DNA of 64,000 nt from Variovorax sp. Sphag1AA. Lineage in GTDB: Bacteria > Pseudomonadota > Gammaproteobacteria > Burkholderiales > Burkholderiaceae_C. The stretch covers positions 682,001 through 746,000 of the forward strand of contig NZ_JACHYC010000002.1 in NCBI RefSeq assembly GCF_014192575.1. The letters are read 5' to 3'. This document shows positions 44,186 to 51,714 of this stretch, in pieces; within the stretch, counting starts at the first letter, position 1, and the number at the start of each line of letters is the position of its first letter. The notes under the pieces are model-generated. The model searched no databases and had not been told where the DNA came from. It worked only from the letters and a program-made list of their open reading frames with translations. The translations under genes and the position numbers were made by a program.

Positions 44186-45352
44186 TTACTTAGTGATAAC
44201 GAACTCGGAGCCCTTGGTCACGCTGACGATGGGGAGTTGCTGGGCGTCGTAGCCGGCGGGCTTGCCGCTCTTGTCGTTGGCGCGGCGGAACTGGAACGCA
44301 CCGGTTGCGCCGGTGTGCTTCACGGCCGGCAGCGCTTCACGCACCGCTGCGCGATCAGCCGCGAGGTCACCGCTGACCTTGACGTTCTTGAGCGCCTGGG
44401 CAGCGATGTACATCGCGTCATAGGCCTGCGCTGCGAACTGGTCCGGCGCCATCTTGAACTTCTCGGTGTAGGCCTTGATGAACTTCGTGTTCTCGGGCGT
44501 GGCGTTGCTGGACGACCAGGGGCTGCCCACGTAGAGGTTGTCCGACTGGCCCTTGGCGAGTTCGAAGATCTTTACCGAGTTCATGCCGTTGCCGCCGATG
44601 ATCGGCACGTTCAGGCCGAGCTGGCGGGCCTGCACCATGATCGGCGCGCCTTCGGCGAGCAGTGCCGACAGCACGATCGCATCCGCGCCGCTGGCCTTGA
44701 TCTTGGTGAGTTGGGCCTTGAAGTCCACGTCGCCCTTGGCGAAGGTCTCGGTGGTGGTCACCGGGATCTTCAGGTCGTCGAGCGCCTTCTTGAAGTTGTC
44801 GTAGCCACTCTTGGTGAACACGTCATCGTTGCCGTAGAGCACGGCGACCTTCTTGATGCCGGCGTTCTTGACGGCGGTCTTGATCGTCTCGGGCAGCACG
44901 TCGGCTTCGGTCACCGAGTTGCGGAAGATGTAGTCGCCGATCGAGGTGATGCCGTCAGCCGTGTTGGACGTACCGAAGGCCACGGTCTTCGCGGCTTGCG
45001 CGATCGGGTCGGCGGCCTGCGCGGAGTTGGACAGCGTCGGGCCGAAGACCATCAGCACCTTGTCCTGGAAGATCAGTTTCTTGAAGACGTTGATCGCCTC
45101 TTCCTTCTTGCCTTGCTCGTCGGCCACGACCAGCTCGATCTTGTTGCCGTTGATGCCGCCCGCGGCGTTGATCTCGGCGACGGCCAGTTCAAAGCCATTG
45201 CGGATGGCGGTGCCGTACTGGGCTGCGCCGCCGGACAGGGCTTCGGCCACGCCGATCTTCAGGTCGGCCGCCTGTGCAGCAGGACCAAATGCCGTGAACG
45301 CCGCGAATGCCGCGACGGCGAGCAGCGAGTTCTTGAGGGGGAAGCGTCTCAT
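44186..45352 (-). CDS. livK: Branched-chain amino acid ABC substrate-binding protein
   Basis: A 388-residue binding protein of the Leu/Ile/Val family. Signal peptide residues 1-26 end in AAQA; the mature protein begins DLKIGVAEALSGGAAQYGTA and contains AEINAAGGINGNKIELV and VDFKAQLTKIKASGAD. The start at 45352 is set by the signal peptide; the frame is open upstream without one. It heads the liv operon and is divergent from the SenA-like gene. The ligand may be Leu/Ile/Val or another amino acid or amide, as the family is broad. Confidence 0.93.
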   Translation of the reverse strand: MRRFPLKNSLLAVAAFAAFTAFGPAAQAADLKIGVAEALSGGAAQYGTAIRNGFELAVAEINAAGGINGNKIELVVADEQGKKEEAINVFKKLIFQDKVLMVFGPTLSNSAQAADPIAQAAKTVAFGTSNTADGITSIGDYIFRNSVTEADVLPETIKTAVKNAGIKKVAVLYGNDDVFTKSGYDNFKKALDDLKIPVTTTETFAKGDVDFKAQLTKIKASGADAIVLSALLAEGAPIMVQARQLGLNVPIIGGNGMNSVKIFELAKGQSDNLYVGSPWSSSNATPENTKFIKAYTEKFKMAPDQFAAQAYDAMYIAAQALKNVKVSGDLAADRAAVREALPAVKHTGATGAFQFRRANDKSGKPAGYDAQQLPIVSVTKGSEFVITK

Positions 45353-45420
45353 GATGGAGAGTTCTTTCAGGTCAGGGAGAGAGAGGGCGCATATTTTATA
45401 AGTGGGGTGGAAAGGCTCGC

Positions 45421-45451
45421 TTGACGCGCACAGTGTGCGGATCCTCATAAT
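45421..45451 (+). promoter_or_regulatory. Candidate promoter with palindrome in spacer
   Basis: TTGACG (45421-45426) and CATAAT (45446-45451) lie 19 bases apart, and the spacer holds a perfect 13-base palindrome CGCACA-G-TGTGCG (45427-45439). It lies just before the SenA-like frame. The -10 element is so near the first ATG (45457) that the transcript would be leaderless or the true start is the ATG at 45529. Confidence 0.4.
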
Positions 45452-45456
45452 TCCCG

Positions 45457-46746
45457 ATGCCCTCCAGCTCGTCGTCCTCGGCGCCTTTCAGCACATCCGG
45501 CTCGCCCCAGGCGATCGATTCGCCCGACATGTGCCGCGCGGGCCGCGACGTCCTGTCGCTGGCATTGATCGATGCGCGCAACCACACGCTTCACCTGCTG
45601 TCGCTCTACGAGCAGGCACTCGGTTCTGCAACGCTCGCGATGCCCCGCGTCGAGGGTGTCGATCCGCCGGTCTGGCTGGCCGGACAGATCGGCTGGTTCG
45701 CCGAATGGTGGATCGCGCGCAATACGCAGCGCGCGTTCGGCGCCGAGTGCCCGGTGCGCCCCACGCGGCTCGCGGCGATCGAGCCGAACGCCGATGCGTG
45801 GTGGAACCCGTCGCAGGTCGCGCAAGCCGATCGATGGTCGCCCGACATGCCCGATCTCACGCAGACCAAGGCCTACCTGCTCGAAACCCTCGAGATCACG
45901 CTGGAGCTGCTCGAACACGCCGCGGAGACCGATTCGGGCCTTTACTTCTACCGCCTCGCGCTGTTCCACGAAGACCTGTGCGGCGAACAGCTCGTGGTGA
46001 TGGCGCAGACGCTCGGCCTGCGACTGGGTGTCGAACTGCCGCCGGCCCCGGTCGGCCGCCAGCCGCTCTTGATGCCGGCGACGGCGTGGGAGCTCGGCAT
46101 TTCCGCGCCCGGTTTCGCATTCGCGCAGGAACACGGTGCCGAGCGCGTCGATGTGCCGGAATTCGAGATTGATGCGCAGCCGGTCACCTGGAGCCAGTTC
46201 GTGGAGTTCGTCGATGACGGCGGCTACGACCGGCCCGAACTCTGGCGACCGGAAGGCCAGGCGTGGCTTGCCGCCCAGATCGAAGGCCGGCGTGGTCCGC
46301 GCCATGTCGAGCAGATCGGATCGACACGCGAGGGCGGCGGCTCGGTGCTCCAGCAGCGCTTCGGTCGGACGATCCGTGCCGCAGACAACCAGAGCGTTGT
46401 GCATGTGAGCTGGTGGGAAGCCGACGCCTGGGCGCGCTGGGCCGGCCGCCGGCTGGCGACCGAGGTCGAATGGGAGATCGCGGCGCACTCCGCGATGAAC
46501 CGTGGCTTTCGGTGGGCGGACGTGCACGAATGGACCGCGGGGACTCTGCGACCCTTTACAGGATTCCGCGTCGATCCGTGGAGCGAAGGTTCGGTCTTCG
46601 ATCCGCAACCGGCCTTCGGACGTGCGCGTGTGCTGCGCGGTGCGTCATTCGCGACGCGTGCGCGATTGCGCTCACCCAAGCGCCGTAGCTTCGCGGCGCC
46701 CGATCGCGACGATGGCTTTTTCGGCTTCAGGACCTGCACGCTCTGA
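45457..46746 (+). CDS. SenA/EgtB-like protein with altered iron site
   Basis: A 429-residue protein with an N-terminal DinB-type domain (about 28-185) and a C-terminal FGE-sulfatase domain (about 205-429), the layout of EgtB, OvoA and SenA, which join sulfur or selenium to hercynine. Family features include the ending GFFGFRTCTL and HVSWWEADAWARWAGRRLAT. The three iron-binding His do not all survive: the first position reads WLAGQIGWF (Q77), and the HxxxH pair reads HEDLC (H171, C175). So two of three ligands are changed. The catalytic FGE-type residues elsewhere are partly kept (EWTAG, VLRGASFATR). It may be a different metalloenzyme or a non-catalytic relative. No senB or senC genes are near. 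ATG 45529 is an alternative start. Confidence 0.7.
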   Translation: MPSSSSSSAPFSTSGSPQAIDSPDMCRAGRDVLSLALIDARNHTLHLLSLYEQALGSATLAMPRVEGVDPPVWLAGQIGWFAEWWIARNTQRAFGAECPVRPTRLAAIEPNADAWWNPSQVAQADRWSPDMPDLTQTKAYLLETLEITLELLEHAAETDSGLYFYRLALFHEDLCGEQLVVMAQTLGLRLGVELPPAPVGRQPLLMPATAWELGISAPGFAFAQEHGAERVDVPEFEIDAQPVTWSQFVEFVDDGGYDRPELWRPEGQAWLAAQIEGRRGPRHVEQIGSTREGGGSVLQQRFGRTIRAADNQSVVHVSWWEADAWARWAGRRLATEVEWEIAAHSAMNRGFRWADVHEWTAGTLRPFTGFRVDPWSEGSVFDPQPAFGRARVLRGASFATRARLRSPKRRSFAAPDRDDGFFGFRTCTL

Positions 46747-46764
46747 GCGTTGCAGGCACCGGCC

Positions 46765-47865
46765 TCAGCCCGACTTCTTCGGCTTGAAGCTCCACCACGG
46801 CAGCAGCCGGCTCAGCGATTGCACGTTGCCGCTGTCCGCGTTCTCGTAGCCCGGCAGGGTGCCGAGTTGGTGCTGCCAGGCGGCGCCACGCAGCAGTGTC
46901 AGCAGGGCCTGGATCGCCGGCTGGTCCAGCGCTGACTTGAGACAGGCGAGGTGGTAGCGCTCGTGGACCAGCGGGACGAAGCTCAGGCCCATCGCTCGCG
47001 CGGCTGATTCGATGCCGAGGCCCACATCGACCTGGCCCGATGCGATCGCGTGCGCCACCGCGGTGTGCGAAGGCTCGTTGTACTCGTAGCCGGTGATGGC
47101 GTCGGCATGGAGCCCTTCGCGTTCCAGCAGTTCATCGAGCAGTACGCGCGTGCCGGTGCCCAGCGGGCGGTTCACATAGCGCACCCGTCGTTGGGCGACA
47201 TCACGAAGGGTCTGGAGCCCCAGCGGATTGCCAGGCGCGACGATCAACCCCTGCGTGCGCCGTGCAAAACCGACCAGCTTGTGCAGACCGGGCTTGAGCA
47301 GCGGCTTGTAGGTGCGCTGCGCGAGCGATCCGTTCGGCGAATGTTCGAGCGTATGGAAGCCGGCCAACACGCAGCGTCCCTGGTTCAGCGCGCTGATGGC
47401 ATCGACGCTGCCGGTGAAGCGGATGTCGAGCTGCAGCCGCGCGGTTGCTGCCGCGTGGCCGCGGAGAAGGACCAACGCATCGTCATGGCTCGCGTGCAGG
47501 CTCAGCACGTGCGTGCTGTCGTCGAAGGCAAGCGCGAAAGCGCGTTCGAGGTCGGCGTGGAGGGCCTCGATCTGCGGCGCGAGCCGGGCCTGCGCCTGTC
47601 GCTCGGCCCAGAGGAGCTTGTCGCCGAACTCCGAGAGCTGTGCCGACCGCCCCTGCTCGCCGGTGACCAGCGCATGGCCGAGCAGTTCTTCCCACCGGCG
47701 CAACTCGCCCCATACGTGGCGGTACGAAAAGCCCAGTGAACGTGCCGCGGCCGAGATGGACCCGTGTTCGCGCACCGCGTGCAGCAGTTCCATGAGCGGG
47801 TTGCGGATCAGCGCGCGACCGCTTCGGCGCGGTGCGAGGGCGTAGGAGAGTTCGATCTGGTGCAC
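46765..47865 (-). CDS. ModE-like regulator with PBP-like ligand domain
   Basis: A 366-residue regulator. The winged helix-turn-helix of LysR/ModE type (RNPLMELLHAVREHGSISAA, then SYRHVWGELRRWEE) occupies about residues 20-95. The C-terminal two thirds is a periplasmic-binding-like domain of the PBP_like type (FTGSVDAISALNQGRCVLAG; NRPLGTGTRVLLDELLEREG). Such proteins control molybdate or tungstate transport genes. The start is taken as GTG 47865; a TTG at 47910 is possible. It is divergent from the tungstate transporter genes, which supports its role as their regulator. It is convergent with the SenA-like gene, with 18 bases between. Confidence 0.85.
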   Translation of the reverse strand: MHQIELSYALAPRRSGRALIRNPLMELLHAVREHGSISAAARSLGFSYRHVWGELRRWEELLGHALVTGEQGRSAQLSEFGDKLLWAERQAQARLAPQIEALHADLERAFALAFDDSTHVLSLHASHDDALVLLRGHAAATARLQLDIRFTGSVDAISALNQGRCVLAGFHTLEHSPNGSLAQRTYKPLLKPGLHKLVGFARRTQGLIVAPGNPLGLQTLRDVAQRRVRYVNRPLGTGTRVLLDELLEREGLHADAITGYEYNEPSHTAVAHAIASGQVDVGLGIESAARAMGLSFVPLVHERYHLACLKSALDQPAIQALLTLLRGAAWQHQLGTLPGYENADSGNVQSLSRLLPWWSFKPKKSG

Positions 47866-47989
47866 TTGGAGGGGGAGGAGCCGGGAGCCGCGAGGATTAT
47901 GCAAATGCAATCCCTGACTTATGAAGTGAATTGCACAAGTTGCGGTCGCAAATTGCTACACACTGCCCCGCGTTTCAGTTTCACCACGA

Positions 47990-48739
47990 ATGAACACTTT
48001 CACGGACAGCGTCGTCGCCGCAGGCGGACTCCTCGTTTCTGGCGACCCGGTCTTGCTGGCGATCGTCGGCCGCTCGCTAGCGGTCAGCGCGCTCGCTTGC
48101 GCGCTTGCCTGCGGTCTCGGTCTGATGCTGGGGGCATGGATCGCGGTCACGCGCTTTCCGGGGCGGGCGCTGCTGCTCACCGTGCTCAACACTCTGCTCG
48201 CGCTGCCTTCCGTGGTGGTCGGGCTGGTGATCTACCTTCTGCTCTCGCGTTCCGGGCCGCTCGGCTTTCTCGGCTGGCTGTTCAGCTTCAAGGCGATGGT
48301 GCTGGCGCAGACGATCCTTGTCCTGCCGGTCGTCACCGCGCTGACGCGGCAAACCATCGAGGATGCCGATCGGGCGCACGGCGAACAGTTGCGCTCGCTC
48401 GGCGCCAGCCCATTTGCACGCGCGCTGCTGCTCGTTGCGGACGAGCGCTATGCATTGACCACCGTCGTGATCGCCGCCTTCGGCCGCGCGGTGTCGGAGG
48501 TCGGCGCGGTGATGATCGTCGGCGGCAACATCGACGGCTTCACGCGCGTGATGACCACCGCGATCGCGCTCGAGACCAGCAAGGGCGACCTGCCGCTGGC
48601 GCTCGCGCTGGGCTTCGTGCTCCTGGCCGTGGTGCTGGTGCTCAACCTTGCGATCGCGGCACTGCGCACCTGGCGCGAGCACGTCGATGGCGGCGCGGCC
48701 GATCCCGCGATCACGCGACATCTGGAGGTGACGTCGTGA
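47990..48739 (+). CDS. tupB: Tungstate ABC transporter permease
   Basis: A 249-residue permease with about six helices. The binding-protein-dependent motif lies in LRSLGASPFARALLLVADER, and the segment GRAVSEVGAVMIVGGNIDGF is characteristic of TupB. It is divergent from the ModE-like regulator and its stop overlaps the ATPase GTG start by four bases. Confidence 0.9.
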   Translation: MNTFTDSVVAAGGLLVSGDPVLLAIVGRSLAVSALACALACGLGLMLGAWIAVTRFPGRALLLTVLNTLLALPSVVVGLVIYLLLSRSGPLGFLGWLFSFKAMVLAQTILVLPVVTALTRQTIEDADRAHGEQLRSLGASPFARALLLVADERYALTTVVIAAFGRAVSEVGAVMIVGGNIDGFTRVMTTAIALETSKGDLPLALALGFVLLAVVLVLNLAIAALRTWREHVDGGAADPAITRHLEVTS

Positions 48740-49443
48740 GCCGGTTCGCGAGCGCCGAGCCGCTCTTCAGCCTGCACGACATTGATGTGCGCTTCGGGCG
48801 CGTGCTGGCCCTGTGCGGCGCCACGCTGACGATCCACGCGGGAGAGCGCGTTGCGCTGATCGGTGCGAATGGCAGCGGCAAGAGCACCTTGCTGCGCGTG
48901 CTGCACGGACTGGTGCCGCATTCCCGGGGTGCTTTCGTCAGCCGCGCGCCGCTGCGGCGGCAGGCGATGTTGTTCCAGCGGCCGCACATGCTGCGGGCGA
49001 GCGTGCGCAACAACATCGCGCTCGCACTCTGGCTGCACGGCGCACCCTGGCGCAATGCGCAGCGCGAGGCCACCGTGGCGCTGGCGCGCGTCGGTCTTGC
49101 CGATCTCGCGGACCGCAATGCCCGCACGCTGTCGGGCGGCCAACAGCAGCGGATGGCGCTGGCGCGCGCATGGGTGCTGCAGCCGGACGTGCTGCTGCTC
49201 GACGAACCCACCGCCAGCCTCGACCCCACTGCCAAGCGGGACGTCGAGACGCTCATTGCCGAAGCGGTGCACGGCCGCACGCTGGTGTTTGCAAGTCACA
49301 ACCTGGGGCAGGTCAAGCGGCTCGCGAGTCGCGTGGTCTACCTCGAGCACGGCCGGCTGCTGGCCGACCTGCCTGTCCAGGATTTCTTCAACGGGCCCTT
49401 GCCCCATGAAGCGCGTCTATTCGTCAAAGGAGAAGCGATATGA
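48736..49443 (+). CDS. tupC: Tungstate ABC transporter ATPase
   Basis: A 235-residue ATPase starting at GTG 48736, with TGGAGG at 48723-48728. Walker A is GANGSGKSTLLR, the signature is LSGGQQQRMALARAW, Walker B is VLLLDEPTASLDP and the switch His lies in VFASHNLGQV. It overlaps tupB (GTGA) and tupA (ATGA) by four bases. The long frame upstream on the plus strand is tupB read out of frame. It powers uptake by TupB. Confidence 0.9.
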   Translation: MSRFASAEPLFSLHDIDVRFGRVLALCGATLTIHAGERVALIGANGSGKSTLLRVLHGLVPHSRGAFVSRAPLRRQAMLFQRPHMLRASVRNNIALALWLHGAPWRNAQREATVALARVGLADLADRNARTLSGGQQQRMALARAWVLQPDVLLLDEPTASLDPTAKRDVETLIAEAVHGRTLVFASHNLGQVKRLASRVVYLEHGRLLADLPVQDFFNGPLPHEARLFVKGEAI

Positions 49444-50360
49444 CACTCACCCCCATGCGCCCTCGGCGCTCCCCCTCTCCGGGGGCAATCCCAGCGGCCC
49501 GGCAAAGCCGGTTCCGCGGGATTCCCCGGATTGGCCGTGCCGGTCTGCATGCGTTGATTGCCTCGGGCGCGATCGTTCTTTCGCTGGCCGCGAACGCCGA
49601 GACCATCACCATGGCGTCGACCACCTCGACCGAGCAGTCCGGCCTCTTCGGCCATCTGCTGCCTGCGTTCAAGCAGGCCTCCGGCATCGACATCAAGGTG
49701 GTCGCGGTCGGTACCGGGCAGGCCATCGACATGGCCAAGCGCGGCGACGCCGACGTGCTGTTCGTGCACGACACGGCCGCAGAAGAGAAGTTCGTCGCGG
49801 AGGGCTTCGCGGCTAAGCGCTTTCCGGTCATGTACAACGACTTCGTCCTGATCGGCCCGAAGGGCGATCCGGCCGGAACGAAGGGCAACGACATCGTCGC
49901 CGCACTCAAGAAGATCGCTGCAACGAATGCGCCTTTCGTCTCCCGCGGCGACAAGAGCGGCACCGACGCCGCCGAGCGCCGCCTGTGGACGCAGACCGGC
50001 CTTGCCGAAGCGGGTCAGCCAGTGCCCAACGAAAAGAAGGGCACGGGCTACAAGGAATGCGGCTGCGGCATGGGGCCGGCACTCAACATGGCGGCTTCGA
50101 CGGGTGCCTACGTGCTGGCCGACCGCGGGACATGGCTCAGCTTCAAGAATCGCGCCGACCTCGCGGTGCTGGTGGAGGGCGATAAGCGCCTGTTCAACCA
50201 GTACGGCGTGATGGTCGTGAGCCCGACGAAGTTTCCGCAGCTCAATAGCGCGGGCGCGCAGAAGTTCGTGGACTGGGTGACATCGCCTGCGGGGCAGTCG
50301 ACCATCGCTGCCTACAAGATCGGCGGGGAACAGCTGTTCTTCCCCAATGCGGAACGCTGA
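49440..50360 (+). CDS. tupA: Tungstate-binding protein with repeat-derived N-terminal extension
   Basis: A 306-residue exported binding protein. The mature part opens ITMASTTSTEQSGLFGHLLP, the TupA anion-binding signature, and contains GTGQAIDMAKRGDADVLFVH and ECGCGMGPALNMAA. The start ATG overlaps the tupC stop (ATGA), so it is firmly placed. Between this start and the hydrophobic core (ALIASGAIVLSLAANA) lie about 35 residues, many of which are encoded by a copy of the genomic repeat (49470-49525) read in frame. The signal peptide therefore has an unusually long, Arg-rich, Pro-containing n-region. It should bind tungstate or molybdate in the periplasm. Confidence 0.88.
   Translation: MTLTPMRPRRSPSPGAIPAARQSRFRGIPRIGRAGLHALIASGAIVLSLAANAETITMASTTSTEQSGLFGHLLPAFKQASGIDIKVVAVGTGQAIDMAKRGDADVLFVHDTAAEEKFVAEGFAAKRFPVMYNDFVLIGPKGDPAGTKGNDIVAALKKIAATNAPFVSRGDKSGTDAAERRLWTQTGLAEAGQPVPNEKKGTGYKECGCGMGPALNMAASTGAYVLADRGTWLSFKNRADLAVLVEGDKRLFNQYGVMVVSPTKFPQLNSAGAQKFVDWVTSPAGQSTIAAYKIGGEQLFFPNAER
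49470..49525 (+). repeat. Dispersed palindromic repeat, copy 3 (inside tupA)
   Basis: Shortened copy: CCCCCTCTCCGGGGG, then CAATCCCAGCGGCCCGGC and AAGCCGGTTCCGCGG. CAATCCCAGCGGCCCGGC is identical in copy 4. It lies in the 5' coding part of tupA and is read through in frame without a stop. Confidence 0.8.
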
Positions 50361-51114
50361 GATCGACGGAACAGCAGAGATCGCGGTCTTTGCGGCCGGA
50401 AGTCTGCGTGGCCCGCTCACGCAGGCCGCGCGCGATTTCGAGCAGGTGCATCCGGGCACGCGCATCACACTGACCTTCGGTGCGTCGGGCTTGCTGCGGG
50501 ATCGCATCGCGGGCGGCGAGAAGGCCGACATCTTCGCGTCCGCCAATATGGCCCATCCGCAATCGCTGGCCGAGACCGGCGATTGGGGACCGACCCGTAC
50601 CTTCGCGCGCAATGCGTTGTGTGCGCTTGCGCGGCCAGGGCTTGCCGTGACGCCCGAGACGTTGGTCGCGACCATGCTCGATCCGCGGATCAAGCTCGGC
50701 ACCTCGACGCCGAAGGCGGACCCTTCCGGCGACTACGCGTTCGAGCTGTTCGAGAAGGTCGAGCGCACCGGTACCGCGCCCGCCGGCTCCGCCAGGATGC
50801 TCGCCGGCAAGGCGCTGCAGTTGACCGGTGGCCCGAACTCACCGGCGCCGCCGGCCGGACGCAATGTCTACGGCATGTTGGTCGCGAGCGGGCAGGCCGA
50901 TGTCTTCCTCACCTACTGCACCAACGCGGTCGTCGCGATCGGCGAGGAGCCCGGCCTGCAGCGCATCGATGTACCCGATCCGGTGAACGTGAGCGCCGAG
51001 TACGGCCTGGCCGTGCGGACCGGTGCCCAAGCCGCAGCGGCCGCCTTTGCCGACGATCTGATCCATGGCGCGGGGCAGGCGCTCTTGCGCGCGGCCGGCT
51101 TTCTCGGGCCCTGA
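50347..51114 (+). CDS. ModA-like substrate-binding protein without signal peptide
   Basis: A 255-residue protein with the ModA fold. It opens AEIAVFAAGSLRGPLTQAAR, with the anion-binding Ser, then TLTFGASGLLRDRIAGGEKA, ADIFASANMAHP and a C-terminal SAEYGLAVRTGAQ. These match molybdate-binding proteins. The start at 50347 overlaps tupA by 14 bases and leads straight into the mature fold; there is no signal peptide or lipobox, and no upstream start in frame adds one. So it should be cytoplasmic unless exported by another route. It is convergent with the Lrp gene, with three bases between. Confidence 0.8.
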   Translation: MRNAEIDGTAEIAVFAAGSLRGPLTQAARDFEQVHPGTRITLTFGASGLLRDRIAGGEKADIFASANMAHPQSLAETGDWGPTRTFARNALCALARPGLAVTPETLVATMLDPRIKLGTSTPKADPSGDYAFELFEKVERTGTAPAGSARMLAGKALQLTGGPNSPAPPAGRNVYGMLVASGQADVFLTYCTNAVVAIGEEPGLQRIDVPDPVNVSAEYGLAVRTGAQAAAAAFADDLIHGAGQALLRAAGFLGP

Positions 51115-51117
51115 GCT

Positions 51118-51585
51118 TCAGCGGTCGACCGGCAGGTAGAGGCTTTCCTTGACCTCTTCCATCACCACGTAGCTGCGCGACTCGGCGGTGACCGGGAGCT
51201 TCTTCAGCAGGTCGCCGAGCAGGTTCCGGTAATCGCTCATCGCACGCAGCCGGGCCTTGATGAGGTAGTCGAAGCCGCCGGAGACGAGGTGGCATTCCAT
51301 GACTTCGGGGATGTGCATCAGCTCCTGGCGAACCTTGTCGAACACATCGCCCGACTTGGAAGAGAGCGTGACTTCGACGAACACCAGCAGCGACTTGCCC
51401 AGCGCCTGCGGATCGACGCGCGCGTAATAACCGGTGATGACGCCTTCGCGCTCCATGCGGCGCACGCGCTCGGAGCAGGGCGACGTCGACAGGCCGATCT
51501 GCTCGGCCAGATCAGTCATCGAAATGCGTCCCTGGCGCTGCAGGATGTCGAGGATTTTTCGGTCCGTTCGGTCGAGGTCGGCCAT
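51118..51585 (-). CDS. Lrp/AsnC family regulator
   Basis: A 155-residue Lrp-type regulator starting MADLDRTDRKILDILQRQGR. The helix-turn-helix is at about residues 20-45 (MTDLAEQIGLSTSPCSERVR) and the RAM ligand domain at about 65-150, with VMECHLVSGGFDYLIKARLR. It is divergent from dadA, with the dyad CAGTAAAAACAACTG in the gap. By analogy with other Lrp/dadA pairs it probably senses an amino acid and controls dadA and itself. The frame opens 18 codons upstream, but the ATG fits family starts. Confidence 0.92.
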   Translation of the reverse strand: MADLDRTDRKILDILQRQGRISMTDLAEQIGLSTSPCSERVRRMEREGVITGYYARVDPQALGKSLLVFVEVTLSSKSGDVFDKVRQELMHIPEVMECHLVSGGFDYLIKARLRAMSDYRNLLGDLLKKLPVTAESRSYVVMEEVKESLYLPVDR

Positions 51586-51618
51586 TTCACTGCTCCAAGG
51601 CCCAAAGCGGCAAAACAT

Positions 51619-51633
51619 CAGTAAAAACAACTG
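51619..51633. promoter_or_regulatory. Lrp-type box CAGTAAAAACAACTG
   Basis: An imperfect dyad in the 129-base gap between the Lrp gene and dadA; the outer bases form TCAGT-N7-ACTGA (51618-51634). It fits the YAG-N9-CTR frame with an A-rich centre known for Lrp sites. Probable shared control site for both genes. Confidence 0.55.
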
Positions 51634-51714
51634 ACGCACTGGGAAATTTCGGCGAAGTTTATGGCAATTGGGGGGCTACGCTTAGCTCATTTCCTGCATT
51701 GAATGGGCTAAGCG

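Noticed and set aside
47764-48735. Plus-strand frame in front of tupC
   Set aside because: It is tupB in another frame; tupC begins at GTG 48736 with a TGGAGG site and GTGA overlap.
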